A stretch of DNA of 64,000 nucleotides from Bradyrhizobium jicamae (GTDB taxonomy: Bacteria; Pseudomonadota; Alphaproteobacteria; Rhizobiales; Xanthobacteraceae), in NCBI RefSeq assembly GCF_018130695.1, contig NZ_JAFCJX010000007.1, positions 1 to 64,000 on the forward strand. The letters run 5' to 3'. The first letter of the stretch is position 1; every line of letters starts with the position of its first letter. A program made the translations under genes and the position numbers. This document shows, piece after piece, positions 16,629 to 24,562 of the stretch. The notes below the pieces were generated by a model. That model made no database searches and was not told where the DNA came from. It saw nothing but the letters and a program-made list of their open reading frames with translations.

Positions 16629-18059
16629 TCAATCCATCGGCCAGAGATTGCGTGGCCGCGCCCGATAGTTCAGCTCTTTCCAGTTCATGCTGGCGCCGCC
16701 GGGTGAGTCGACGAACAGCACCTTGGCGGCGGAGGGCGCGTAGGCGGCATAGAAATGGTTGGCCGATTTCACCACCACGATCTTGCGGGACCGCCAATCG
16801 ATCCCCAGCGGGGTGAAGACGTCGCCGAGCGCCTGGATGCGCCTTTCGACAAGCACGACGTCGATGCCAGCGACGTCGATCCGCACCGAACGGCCCATCG
16901 GCGTGGTGCCTCCGGAGCCGAAGCAGTTCAGCATGTCGGCTGTCGGCGCGCAGTTCAGCACGCGCGCTTCGACGTCGAGCGGTCTGCCCGAGGCGAGCGA
17001 ATGCTTTCCGCCAATGCGGACGGGGAGTTTTGCGCCGACGCCGGCCGAATAGCAGATCGCGAGCGCGCCGGGATCGTAGAACGGGCCGACGCAGGCCTCG
17101 GTGACGCCGCGCTTCAGCATCGCTTCGAGGACGAATGTCGAATCGCCGGCGGCGCCGCCGCCACTGTTGTCGGCGACATCGGCGAGCACGATCGGATGCG
17201 CTGGACTTTGCGTCGCCTCGGTCAGTGCGGTCTCGATGTCGAGATATTCCGCAAAGCATCGCTCGCGAATGGCGAAGAGTTCGTCGCGGAGCTGCGCGGC
17301 CACGGCATCGCCGAGGCTCTTTTGTCCGTCGGTGATGACCAGCATCTTCGATCCGAGCTCGGAGCAGTCGCCCCAGGCAAAGCCGTGGACGAACGAGATC
17401 GAGAGCACGCCGTCCGTACTTTCGAGATCCTTCATGCGCCGAACGAACGAGCTCATCGGCTCGCGCAGCGTCATGAACTGGGCGATCATGTTGCAGGGGA
17501 CGACGGACATGACGGGCTTGATCTGCCTGCGCGCCGTGCGCAGGCAGAGGTCGACCAGCTCCCTGGCCCGGTCGAGGATGTCGAGATGGGGATATTCCTT
17601 GAAGAAGATCAGGATGTCGGCGTTCTCGACCTTGTTCTTCGACAGGAAGCCGTGCAGATCGAGCTCGACGCCGATGACCACGTCGGGTCCGACGATCCGG
17701 CGGACTTCGGCGATCAGGTCGCCTTCAGCATCCTCATAGCCGTCGGCAATCATCGCGCCATGCATGGCGAGCGCGACGATATCGACCGGCATCGCGGCGC
17801 GCAGATCCGCGAGCAGGCGGTCCCGCAGCGTCTCATAGGCTGCCCTGGTCGTCATGCCGTTGGGCTCGGCGAAACCGCCGCGTCCCTGCACGATGTCCAG
17901 CTTCTCCTGTTCGGCGCGCTCGCGAAGCACGCGAAGCACCTGGCCGAACAGATGATACTCGCCCGGCTTGCGCTCGTTGGGCTCGAACTGGTCGATCGAG
18001 GTCGGAAACGGCGAGAACGTGTTGGTTTCCGTGCCAAACAGAGCCGAAAAGATTCGCAT
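16629..18059 (-). CDS. M81-family metallopeptidase (MlrC-like)
   Basis: A 476-residue protein of the MlrC family, named after the microcystin-degradation enzyme. Characteristic blocks are FGTETNTFSPFPT at the N-terminus, a family-like EPNGMTTRAAYETL, DLHGFLS and HGFAWGD. Members outside the mlr cluster are found beside transporters for small amides and peptides and probably hydrolyse linear peptides or related compounds. The MFS gene lies 100 bases upstream on the same strand, and the racemase and asparaginase are close by, pointing to amino-acid amide or peptide use. The substrate is inferred only. Confidence 0.85.
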   Translation of the reverse strand: MRIFSALFGTETNTFSPFPTSIDQFEPNERKPGEYHLFGQVLRVLRERAEQEKLDIVQGRGGFAEPNGMTTRAAYETLRDRLLADLRAAMPVDIVALAMHGAMIADGYEDAEGDLIAEVRRIVGPDVVIGVELDLHGFLSKNKVENADILIFFKEYPHLDILDRARELVDLCLRTARRQIKPVMSVVPCNMIAQFMTLREPMSSFVRRMKDLESTDGVLSISFVHGFAWGDCSELGSKMLVITDGQKSLGDAVAAQLRDELFAIRERCFAEYLDIETALTEATQSPAHPIVLADVADNSGGGAAGDSTFVLEAMLKRGVTEACVGPFYDPGALAICYSAGVGAKLPVRIGGKHSLASGRPLDVEARVLNCAPTADMLNCFGSGGTTPMGRSVRIDVAGIDVVLVERRIQALGDVFTPLGIDWRSRKIVVVKSANHFYAAYAPSAAKVLFVDSPGGASMNWKELNYRARPRNLWPMD

Positions 18060-18107
18060 GGTCGGTCACCGAAGATGTGCGAGAGAGGCGGAGAGATCTG
18101 ATGGAAG

Positions 18108-18133
18108 GCGTTGGAAGCTGTCGCTTCCAACGC
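18108..18133. repeat. Perfect 11-bp hairpin between MFS and peptidase genes
   Basis: Arms 18108-18118 and 18123-18133 (GCGTTGGAAGC and complement), loop TGTC. It lies in the gap between two co-directional genes and has no T-run. It could be an mRNA stabiliser, a weak terminator or a regulator site. Confidence 0.6.
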
Positions 18134-18159
18134 GCGTTGTACGATGTCTTCTTTTCGGA

Positions 18160-19509
18160 CTATGCCTCAGCGCCGGCTTCGGCCTGAAATTCGGTCGTAC
18201 GCGCGGGCGCGGGACGCAGCGCGACGAGCATCATGACCCCGGCGAGCGCAAACAGCCCCGCGACAAAGTACATCGACATCGCGGGGTCGCCGGTGCGGCT
18301 GTTGATCTGCGCCATCATGATCGGGCTCACGACACCGCCCAGCAGCGCAAGGCTGTTGATGAACGCGATGCCGGTGGCGGCGACGGGCTTGGCCAGATAT
18401 TCGGTGACGACGGTCAGGAACAGCGGCAGAGCGGAGGCGAGACCGAGCATGGTCACGCAGAGGCCGGCGAGGGAGCCCGCGAAATTGCCTTGCGTGAGGA
18501 TGCAGATCCCGAGCCCTGCCGCGGCGATGAAGGTGCTCACGGCGTAATGCCAGCGGCGTTCGCGGGTCCGGTCGGAATGCCGGCCCACGGTGATCATGGC
18601 GATCATGCCGACGGCCTGCGGGATTGCTGCGCAAATCCCGACCAGAAGCAGGTCCTCGACGCCCCAGGCCTTGATCAGGCTGGGGATCCAGAACACCAGC
18701 GCATAGTTCGCCGCAATAAGGAGGAAATCCGAGAACGCGAGCGCATAGACGCGCCAGTCGCGGAACAGCGCCTTGAGCGCGCTGCTGGAAGCCGTCGTGG
18801 TCGGGCGGTGATACTCGATGTCCGCCTTGATGGTCTGCTTCTCCTCGCTCGTCAGCCAGTGGGCCTCCTCGGGGCGATCCTGCAGCCAGAGATAGGCGGT
18901 GATGCCGAGGATGCTGGCGGGCAGGCCCTGGGTCAGGAACAGCCACTGCCAGCCGGCCAAGCCGCCGACGCCGTTCAGATATTTCATGATCGCGCCGGAT
19001 GCCGGTCCCGCGAACACGCCGGCGCCGACCACGGCCGCCATCAGGATCGCCAGCACCTGTCCGCGCCGTGGCTCGGGATACCAATAGGTCAGATAGAGCA
19101 CGACGCCTGGCAGGAAGCCGGCTTCGAACACGCCGAGCAGGAAGCGCATGACGTAGAACTGCATCGGCGTGTGCACGAACATCATGCCGGCGGCGACGAG
19201 GCCCCAGATGAACATGATCCTCAGCAGCGTCTTGCGGGCCCCGATCCGCTGCATCAGCATGTTGCTCGGCACCTCGAACATCACGTAGCCGACGAAGAAC
19301 AGCCCGGCGCCGAAGCCGTACACGGCGTCGTCGAACGACGGCAGCTCGGCCATCTGGAGCTTTGCGTAGCCGATGTTGACACGATCGACATAGGCGACCA
19401 TGTAGGACACCATCAGCAGGGGAAGCAGCCGCCATCCCACCTTCTTGTACAATGCGTCGTTGGAGGGACTAGCTGCGGGGAAAGCATTTGAAAGAGATGG
19501 ACTGGTCAT
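18160..19509 (-). CDS. MFS transporter, anion:cation symporter type
   Basis: A 449-residue polytopic membrane protein with 12 predicted helices. The YVDRVNIGYAKLQM segment in helix 1 and the overall pattern match the ACS branch (tartrate, phthalate, allantoate and similar organic-anion importers). The ATG at 19509 sits just before the first helix; a longer frame upstream lacks signals. The co-directional MlrC-like peptidase follows, and a divergent XRE regulator starts at 19649, so uptake of an organic acid or amidated amino-acid compound is likely. Confidence 0.85.
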   Translation of the reverse strand: MTSPSLSNAFPAASPSNDALYKKVGWRLLPLLMVSYMVAYVDRVNIGYAKLQMAELPSFDDAVYGFGAGLFFVGYVMFEVPSNMLMQRIGARKTLLRIMFIWGLVAAGMMFVHTPMQFYVMRFLLGVFEAGFLPGVVLYLTYWYPEPRRGQVLAILMAAVVGAGVFAGPASGAIMKYLNGVGGLAGWQWLFLTQGLPASILGITAYLWLQDRPEEAHWLTSEEKQTIKADIEYHRPTTTASSSALKALFRDWRVYALAFSDFLLIAANYALVFWIPSLIKAWGVEDLLLVGICAAIPQAVGMIAMITVGRHSDRTRERRWHYAVSTFIAAAGLGICILTQGNFAGSLAGLCVTMLGLASALPLFLTVVTEYLAKPVAATGIAFINSLALLGGVVSPIMMAQINSRTGDPAMSMYFVAGLFALAGVMMLVALRPAPARTTEFQAEAGAEA

Positions 19510-19648
19510 GGAGCGCCCTGATCCTTGATCGGAGAAGCTCGATCCTGAGCAGGGACCCCAAGGCGCCGCAATTTTGCAAGCTGTCGACGAATGGTGCAAC
19601 CTGACGCTACCAACGCGCCATTTGGCAAGAGGCGGGCCCGCGCATCAG

Positions 19649-20464
19649 ATGTTCACTAACGCGTATTTTCCCGGCAACCTGAAGCTGCTCTGCAGCCACT
19701 ACCGATCCATCGCCGAGGTCTGTCGCCGGCTCAAGGTCAACCGGGCGCAGTTCAACAAATATCTCAGCGGCCAGACCGCGCCGACGGCTCACAATCTCAA
19801 GCGCGTCTGCGATTTCTTCGGCGTCGAGGAGAGCGAGATCGTGCGGCCGCACGAGGAGTTCGCGCAGCTGATCGGCGTGCGTGTTAGCACCTCGGCCCGT
19901 GCGGCGCTCAGCGCGCCGCCGCTCAAGCACATCGAGACGCTGCGGCGGCATTCCTCCGACACGCTGAAGAAGTACGCCGGCTACTACTTCGAATATTATT
20001 ATTCGATGTCGTCGCCCGGGCGCATCCTGCGCTCGCTGGTGCATCTGCACGAGACGGGCGGATATTCGGTTTGCGAGCGGACCGAGAGATTGCAGGACGC
20101 GGGCGAGCCGGCGCGGCATGTGCTGTGCCACTATTTCGGCACGGCGTTCTATCTGAACGAGCGCATCTTCGTGGTCGACTATGAGTCGCTGACCTCCAAC
20201 GAGATCACGCAGACGGTGCTGATCCCGAGCTTCAAGAACCGGATCACGCGCCTGAACGGATTGAAGCTCGGCGTCAGCGCGGCCGACCAGCGCGCGCCCT
20301 GTTGCTCGCGGGTGGTGTGGGACTATCTGGGGCCGAAGGTCGCCCGCATTCAATCCTATCGCAAGCTCGGCCTGTTTGCGCTCGATGACGCGCAAATCGA
20401 TCTCGATGTCCGGCGGCGCCTGCAGCAAACCCGGTTCGACCAGGGACTGTTCTCGGTGCTCTAA
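19649..20464 (+). CDS. XRE-type transcriptional regulator with C-terminal sensor domain
   Basis: A 271-residue protein. Residues about 8-65 are a Cro/CI-type helix-turn-helix (SIAEVCRRLKVNRAQFNKYL, then NLKRVCDFFGV); the remaining about 200 residues form an uncharacterised ligand-binding-like domain. It is divergent from the MFS transporter and ahead of the racemase and asparaginase, so it may control either side. The ATG at 19649 gives a compact N-terminus in front of the HTH; an in-frame upstream start exists. A strong terminator overlaps its stop codon. Confidence 0.75.
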   Translation: MFTNAYFPGNLKLLCSHYRSIAEVCRRLKVNRAQFNKYLSGQTAPTAHNLKRVCDFFGVEESEIVRPHEEFAQLIGVRVSTSARAALSAPPLKHIETLRRHSSDTLKKYAGYYFEYYYSMSSPGRILRSLVHLHETGGYSVCERTERLQDAGEPARHVLCHYFGTAFYLNERIFVVDYESLTSNEITQTVLIPSFKNRITRLNGLKLGVSAADQRAPCCSRVVWDYLGPKVARIQSYRKLGLFALDDAQIDLDVRRRLQQTRFDQGLFSVL

Positions 20465-20504
20465 AGCCCGTTTCGATGAATCGACACGGGCTTTAGATTT
20501 TTTT
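20461..20504 (+). terminator. Strong intrinsic terminator after the XRE regulator
   Basis: An 11-bp perfect stem (CTAAAGCCCGT at 20461-20471, complement at 20486-20496) is followed by ATTTTTTTG. The stop codon TAA lies inside the 5' arm. The loop holds a smaller TCGATGAATCGA palindrome. Confidence 0.9.
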
Positions 20505-20508
20505 GCTT

Positions 20509-20557
20509 TGACGCGTTTTCTTCACGCGAACCGGTGTCCACTTCGCTTGAAAACGCT
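20509..20557. repeat. Dispersed extragenic palindrome-type repeat
   Basis: The run from ACGCGTTTTCTTCACGCGAA through GTGTCCACTTCGCTTGAAAACGCT has GCGTTTTC at one end and GAAAACGC at the other. From recall, it matches a repeat seen many times between genes of Bradyrhizobium and relatives. It lies between the terminator and the racemase gene. A copy number was not checked. Confidence 0.5.
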
Positions 20558-20676
20558 ATCGAGGGGGCAACAGGTTGCGCCAGCATCCCTGGGCAACTCG
20601 CGCCACTGCCGCACCAGTTGCGAAATTGCTCCGTGTCCGACCGCGCGGCACATCAGCTGCGTCGTCAACGGTGCCA

Positions 20677-21453
20677 ATGATCATGAACGCGTCCGTCCCT
20701 CCTCCATCGTCAGACATCGCTCTCGCAGGCTATGTCGCCAGGCCCAGGATCGGGATCATCACCGGTTCGGGGCCCGAGGCCGGTGTGGATCTCTGGACCA
20801 AGGTGCTTCGGGAGAACCGCCGCCGGATGGGCGCGCAATTCCGTCACGACACCGATGCGCCGGCGGTCGACATCATCTCCGATCCGGCGCTTGGCCTGTC
20901 CATGGAGCTCGATCGCACCGAATCGGAGGTGTGGTCGGCGCTGCGGGCCGATGCCGAGGCGCTCGATGGCCGCGTGGCCGCCTACGCCATCGCCTGCAAT
21001 ACGCTGAACGTGTTTGCGCCGCGCCTGAACGAGCTCGGGCTGACGGCCCGGCTGATCTCGTTCGCGGATGTGCTGGGCGCCTACCTGCGGCGGCGCGGTG
21101 CAACGCGCGTATCTCTGCTGGGCGCGCGGACGGTTGCCGAGCTCGGCGCGTGGTCGCCCTATCGGTGCCTGCGCAGCGTCGTCGATTTCGAGCCGCTGGA
21201 CGAGAGCGGCCGCATGACGCTCCATCAGCTGATCTATGACGTCAAGCAATACGGCGCCGAGCATCCGGGCTTGCGCGATCGGTTTGCCAGCCTGCTCGGC
21301 CGCATCCAGTCGGATACGGTGCTGCTCGCCTGCACCGAATTGCCGCTGATCGCCGATCTCGAGACGACCAAGTATCTGGTCGATGTGACCCAGCTCGTTG
21401 CCGAGGCGCTGGTGGATTGCACCGATCTCGCCGCGATATCGGATGGGTCATGA
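20677..21453 (+). CDS. Aspartate/glutamate racemase family protein
   Basis: A 258-residue protein with the two catalytic cysteines of the family, in AIACNTLN and LLACTELPL, and the N-terminal IGIITGSGPEAG loop. Members interconvert D- and L-Asp, Glu or related compounds without a cofactor. Its stop overlaps the asparaginase start (ATGA), so both are co-translated; a D-asparagine or D-aspartate route is possible. The ATG at 20677 or 20683 could be used; neither has a strong ribosome site. Confidence 0.8.
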   Translation: MIMNASVPPPSSDIALAGYVARPRIGIITGSGPEAGVDLWTKVLRENRRRMGAQFRHDTDAPAVDIISDPALGLSMELDRTESEVWSALRADAEALDGRVAAYAIACNTLNVFAPRLNELGLTARLISFADVLGAYLRRRGATRVSLLGARTVAELGAWSPYRCLRSVVDFEPLDESGRMTLHQLIYDVKQYGAEHPGLRDRFASLLGRIQSDTVLLACTELPLIADLETTKYLVDVTQLVAEALVDCTDLAAISDGS

Positions 21454-22415
21454 CGGCCAATGGCAGGCTCGGCGTCCTGATTACCGGCGGCACCATCGGC
21501 ATGCAGCCCGGCGATGCCGGACTGGCGCCGGAGGCCGGTCTCGATGCGTGCCTGCGCAATGCGCTGGGCGAGCGCGTCGGGCCGTTCGTCGAACTGTCGC
21601 CGCTGATCGATAGCGCCAACGCAGGGCCGGAATTCTGGGGCCGCATCGCCGCGGCGGTGGTATCGCTCGTCGAGGATGAAGGGTGCAGCGGCGTCCTGGT
21701 TCTCCATGGCACCGACACGATGGCTTATACGGCGGCGGGACTGGCGTTCCTGCTGCTCGGTTTGCCCGTGCCGGTCGTGCTCACGGGCGCGATGCATCCG
21801 ATCGGCGAGGTCGGGAGCGATGGCTGGGACAATGTCACGGGCGCGCTGGACCTGTTGGCGAGCGGCCCGCCGGCGGGGGGCTACGTCTATTTTGCGGGCA
21901 AGCAGATCCCGGCTGTTCACTGCAGCAAGTGGCGGACGCAGACGACCGATGCCTTCGTGAGGACGCTACGCCCGACCGCCGAGCTGTCTGCCCTCGCGTC
22001 GCCGCCCTGGACCTATCGCAAGCTGGTCGCGCCGGCCCGTGTGGCGGTGCTGCCCCTTCACCCCGGCTTCGAGCCGGCCGCGCTTGAAGCGCTCGTCGAG
22101 GCCGGCATTCCCGGCTGCGTGCTCGAATGCTACGGCTCCGGGACCGGCCCCGTTGCGGACCCGCGCTTCATCGCGGCGCTCGAGCGGGCGCATGCCCGCG
22201 GCATGGTGGTCGTTGCGATCAGCCAGTGTCCCGAGGGCGCCGTGGCGTTCGGCCACTACGCGACCGATCACCTGATGAAGTCAGCCGGGGTCGTGAGCGG
22301 CGGTGGAATGACCCGTGAGGTCGCGCTGGCCAAGCTCAGTGTCCTGCTCGGCGCCGGGCTGCCGGCATCAGCCTGCCGCGACTGGTTGGGTGTGAGCGTC
22401 TTCGGCGAGGTGTGA
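21450..22415 (+). CDS. Asparaginase family protein
   Basis: A 321-residue type I/II L-asparaginase-like amidohydrolase. The first catalytic Thr is in LITGGTIGM, and the second block is VLHGTDTMAYTA with the Thr-Asp pair. The enzyme releases ammonia from Asn or a related amide. It overlaps the racemase gene by four bases. A signal peptide is absent, so it works in the cytoplasm. It converges with the GGDEF gene six bases away. Confidence 0.9.
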   Translation: MTANGRLGVLITGGTIGMQPGDAGLAPEAGLDACLRNALGERVGPFVELSPLIDSANAGPEFWGRIAAAVVSLVEDEGCSGVLVLHGTDTMAYTAAGLAFLLLGLPVPVVLTGAMHPIGEVGSDGWDNVTGALDLLASGPPAGGYVYFAGKQIPAVHCSKWRTQTTDAFVRTLRPTAELSALASPPWTYRKLVAPARVAVLPLHPGFEPAALEALVEAGIPGCVLECYGSGTGPVADPRFIAALERAHARGMVVVAISQCPEGAVAFGHYATDHLMKSAGVVSGGGMTREVALAKLSVLLGAGLPASACRDWLGVSVFGEV

Positions 22416-22421
22416 TGTGCC

Positions 22422-23363
22422 CTAGGCCGCCCGGCTGCGCCCCTCGTCGCTGAACAGATGGGCGGCGTTGCGGCCGGCGGCCTTCGCGTCATAGAGCGCG
22501 ACGTCGGCCTCCGCGAACAGTTCGGTGATCCGGCGGCGATGCGGGCGGCTGATCAGAGCCGCTCCGATCGATGCGCTGACCTCGATGCGAAGACCGTTCC
22601 AGAACAGCGGACGGCTCAGCATCACGGCGGTGTGCTGCAGCACGCGTGCGATCCGGGCCGGGCTCGTCGGCGCGCGCAGGATGATCGCGAACTCGTCGCC
22701 GCCGAGCCGGCCGATCAGGCCGGCATTGTGGAAGGCCCGCCGCAGACGCTGCGCGACCTCGCACAGGCACGCGTCGCCGGCCAGATGGCCGAAGGTATCG
22801 TTGAGCTCCTTGAAGCGATCGAGGTCGATCAGAACGAGTGCGGACGCAAAATCATAATTCAGGCTGTCGCTGACGACCTCGCGGTAGGCCGCCTGGAACA
22901 CCGAGCGGTTGGCGAGCCCGGTGAGCGGGTCGGTCTCGGCTTGCTGACGCAGGCACTCCAATGCCTGCCGGTCGAAGGTGACGTCCTGTTTGGAGCCGAA
23001 TATTCGCACCGGACGCCCGTGCTCCCGCACGGCATTGATCGAGAGGCGCATCCAGCGCTTTTCGCCGCGCCAGGTTCTGATCTCGGTATCGAGCGTGATC
23101 GGGCGCCCGCTCCGGATCACCTCGGCACGCGCGATTTCCATGTGACGCCGCGATTCCTCGATATAGAGATCGACGATGTTGGCGCGCCGCAGCGGGTTGC
23201 CGACGGGGTAGCCGAAGATGCCGTAGACACCCTCGGTCCAGGTCAGGCGTTCCGTCTCGAGCTCGCACTCCCAGGCACCGATGCCGGCGACGCCGAAGGC
23301 CTGATCGTAGAGGCGGACGCGAGCCTCGTCCGACAGACCCGAGGCGGCATGGTCTTCTCTCAT
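22422..23363 (-). CDS. PAS-GGDEF diguanylate cyclase
   Basis: A 313-residue soluble protein. Residues about 20-135 form a PAS/PAC domain (GAWECELETERLTWTEGVYG, then IFGSKQDVTFDR), and 140-305 a GGDEF domain with the intact motif RLGGDEFAIIL and DPLTGLANR. It should make cyclic di-GMP from GTP in response to a signal at the PAS domain. No inhibitory RxxD motif was recognised. It is a single gene, convergent with the asparaginase. Confidence 0.9.
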   Translation of the reverse strand: MREDHAASGLSDEARVRLYDQAFGVAGIGAWECELETERLTWTEGVYGIFGYPVGNPLRRANIVDLYIEESRRHMEIARAEVIRSGRPITLDTEIRTWRGEKRWMRLSINAVREHGRPVRIFGSKQDVTFDRQALECLRQQAETDPLTGLANRSVFQAAYREVVSDSLNYDFASALVLIDLDRFKELNDTFGHLAGDACLCEVAQRLRRAFHNAGLIGRLGGDEFAIILRAPTSPARIARVLQHTAVMLSRPLFWNGLRIEVSASIGAALISRPHRRRITELFAEADVALYDAKAAGRNAAHLFSDEGRSRAA

Positions 23364-23613
23364 CGATGATCCGGCAGCATGTCGCGACCTTGCCTTATTC
23401 TCGTTAAGGAGTAGGCGGGCCGCGTTAACGAACTGTATACGACTGCCTGCGTCCGGCCGGCGCAGTCAGGGAGGCGGCTGTCGCGGCCGCGGCGCCGGGC
23501 CAGCGCGGCAACCGGGATGGCGCTAGCGCGAAGCCTTGCAATCCCAACATATGCCCATGTCGCGACGGTTCGCCGGGTTCTCGCGGTGATCCCTGTGGGA
23601 TATTCCATGTCCC

Positions 23614-24558
23614 ATGAGCAGCGCGGCATCAGGGAGCGATCAATCCGTGACGGCGGCCACGCCGTCGACGCTCGATCGCTGGAGCGGCACGATCGCACTG
23701 GCCGGCTTCATCCTGGTCGCGACCGCGCAGGCGTCCAACCAGATCCTGGCGCGCGGCCTGGCTGGCTCGGTGCCGCCGTTCTCGCTGGCGTTCTTCCGCT
23801 GGGGCATCATCGCGGTCGGGCTCGCGCCGCTCGCGTTCGCGGAGATCCGCGACGGACGGATTCCGCTCGCGAAGAATCTCTGGCTGATCCTCGCCGCCGG
23901 CTGCATGGGCATGTTCCTGTGCGGCGGCCCGGTCTATATCGCCGGCGCGCACACCTCAGCGATCCACATCGCGCTGATCATGGGGCTGTCGCCGATCACG
24001 GTGCTGCTGATCTCGGCTGCGCTCCGCATCGAGCACATCGGCCCGCTGCAATGGCTCGGCACGGCGCTGGCGCTGGCGGGTGCGCTGCTCATCATCTCCG
24101 GCGGGCGTTGGCAGGCGCTGTTCGAGCTCGAGGCGGCCTCGGGCGACGGCCTCGTGGTGATCGCGATGCTCGGCTGGTCCGGCTACACGCTGCTGCAGTG
24201 GCGCGTCGCCACCGGGGCCTCGCTGCTGGCGCGCATCAGCCTGTTCGCCGCCGCTGGCGCGCTCTGCTCGCTGCCGCCCGCGATCTGGGAGATGGTGAGC
24301 AGGCCCGCCGATGTCTTCAATGCCAAGGCGTTCGCGTCGTACGTCTTCTCCGGCATCGTTCCTGGCCTGATTGCCTATGGCGGCTTCGCCTGGCTTGCCG
24401 GCCGCTACGGCTCGGTGCGGACGTCGCTGGTGCTCTATCTCGGGCCGGTCGCGAGCGCCTTGCTGTCGTTCGCGATCCTCGGCGAGCCGCCGACGCTGAT
24501 GCATCTGGTCGGCGGCCTGCTGATCCTCGGCGGCGTCTGGGCCAGCCTGCGGAAGTGA
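23614..24558 (+). CDS. EamA/DMT-family transporter
   Basis: A 314-residue membrane protein with ten hydrophobic helices in two EamA repeats, typical of drug/metabolite exporters (RhaT/YdcZ-like branch). The LGTALALAGALLII and FAILGEPPTLMHLVGGLLIL helices are diagnostic. The substrate is unknown. The 3' end lies four bases from the convergent ABC gene. Confidence 0.85.
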   Translation: MSSAASGSDQSVTAATPSTLDRWSGTIALAGFILVATAQASNQILARGLAGSVPPFSLAFFRWGIIAVGLAPLAFAEIRDGRIPLAKNLWLILAAGCMGMFLCGGPVYIAGAHTSAIHIALIMGLSPITVLLISAALRIEHIGPLQWLGTALALAGALLIISGGRWQALFELEAASGDGLVVIAMLGWSGYTLLQWRVATGASLLARISLFAAAGALCSLPPAIWEMVSRPADVFNAKAFASYVFSGIVPGLIAYGGFAWLAGRYGSVRTSLVLYLGPVASALLSFAILGEPPTLMHLVGGLLILGGVWASLRK

Positions 24559-24562
24559 CGCG

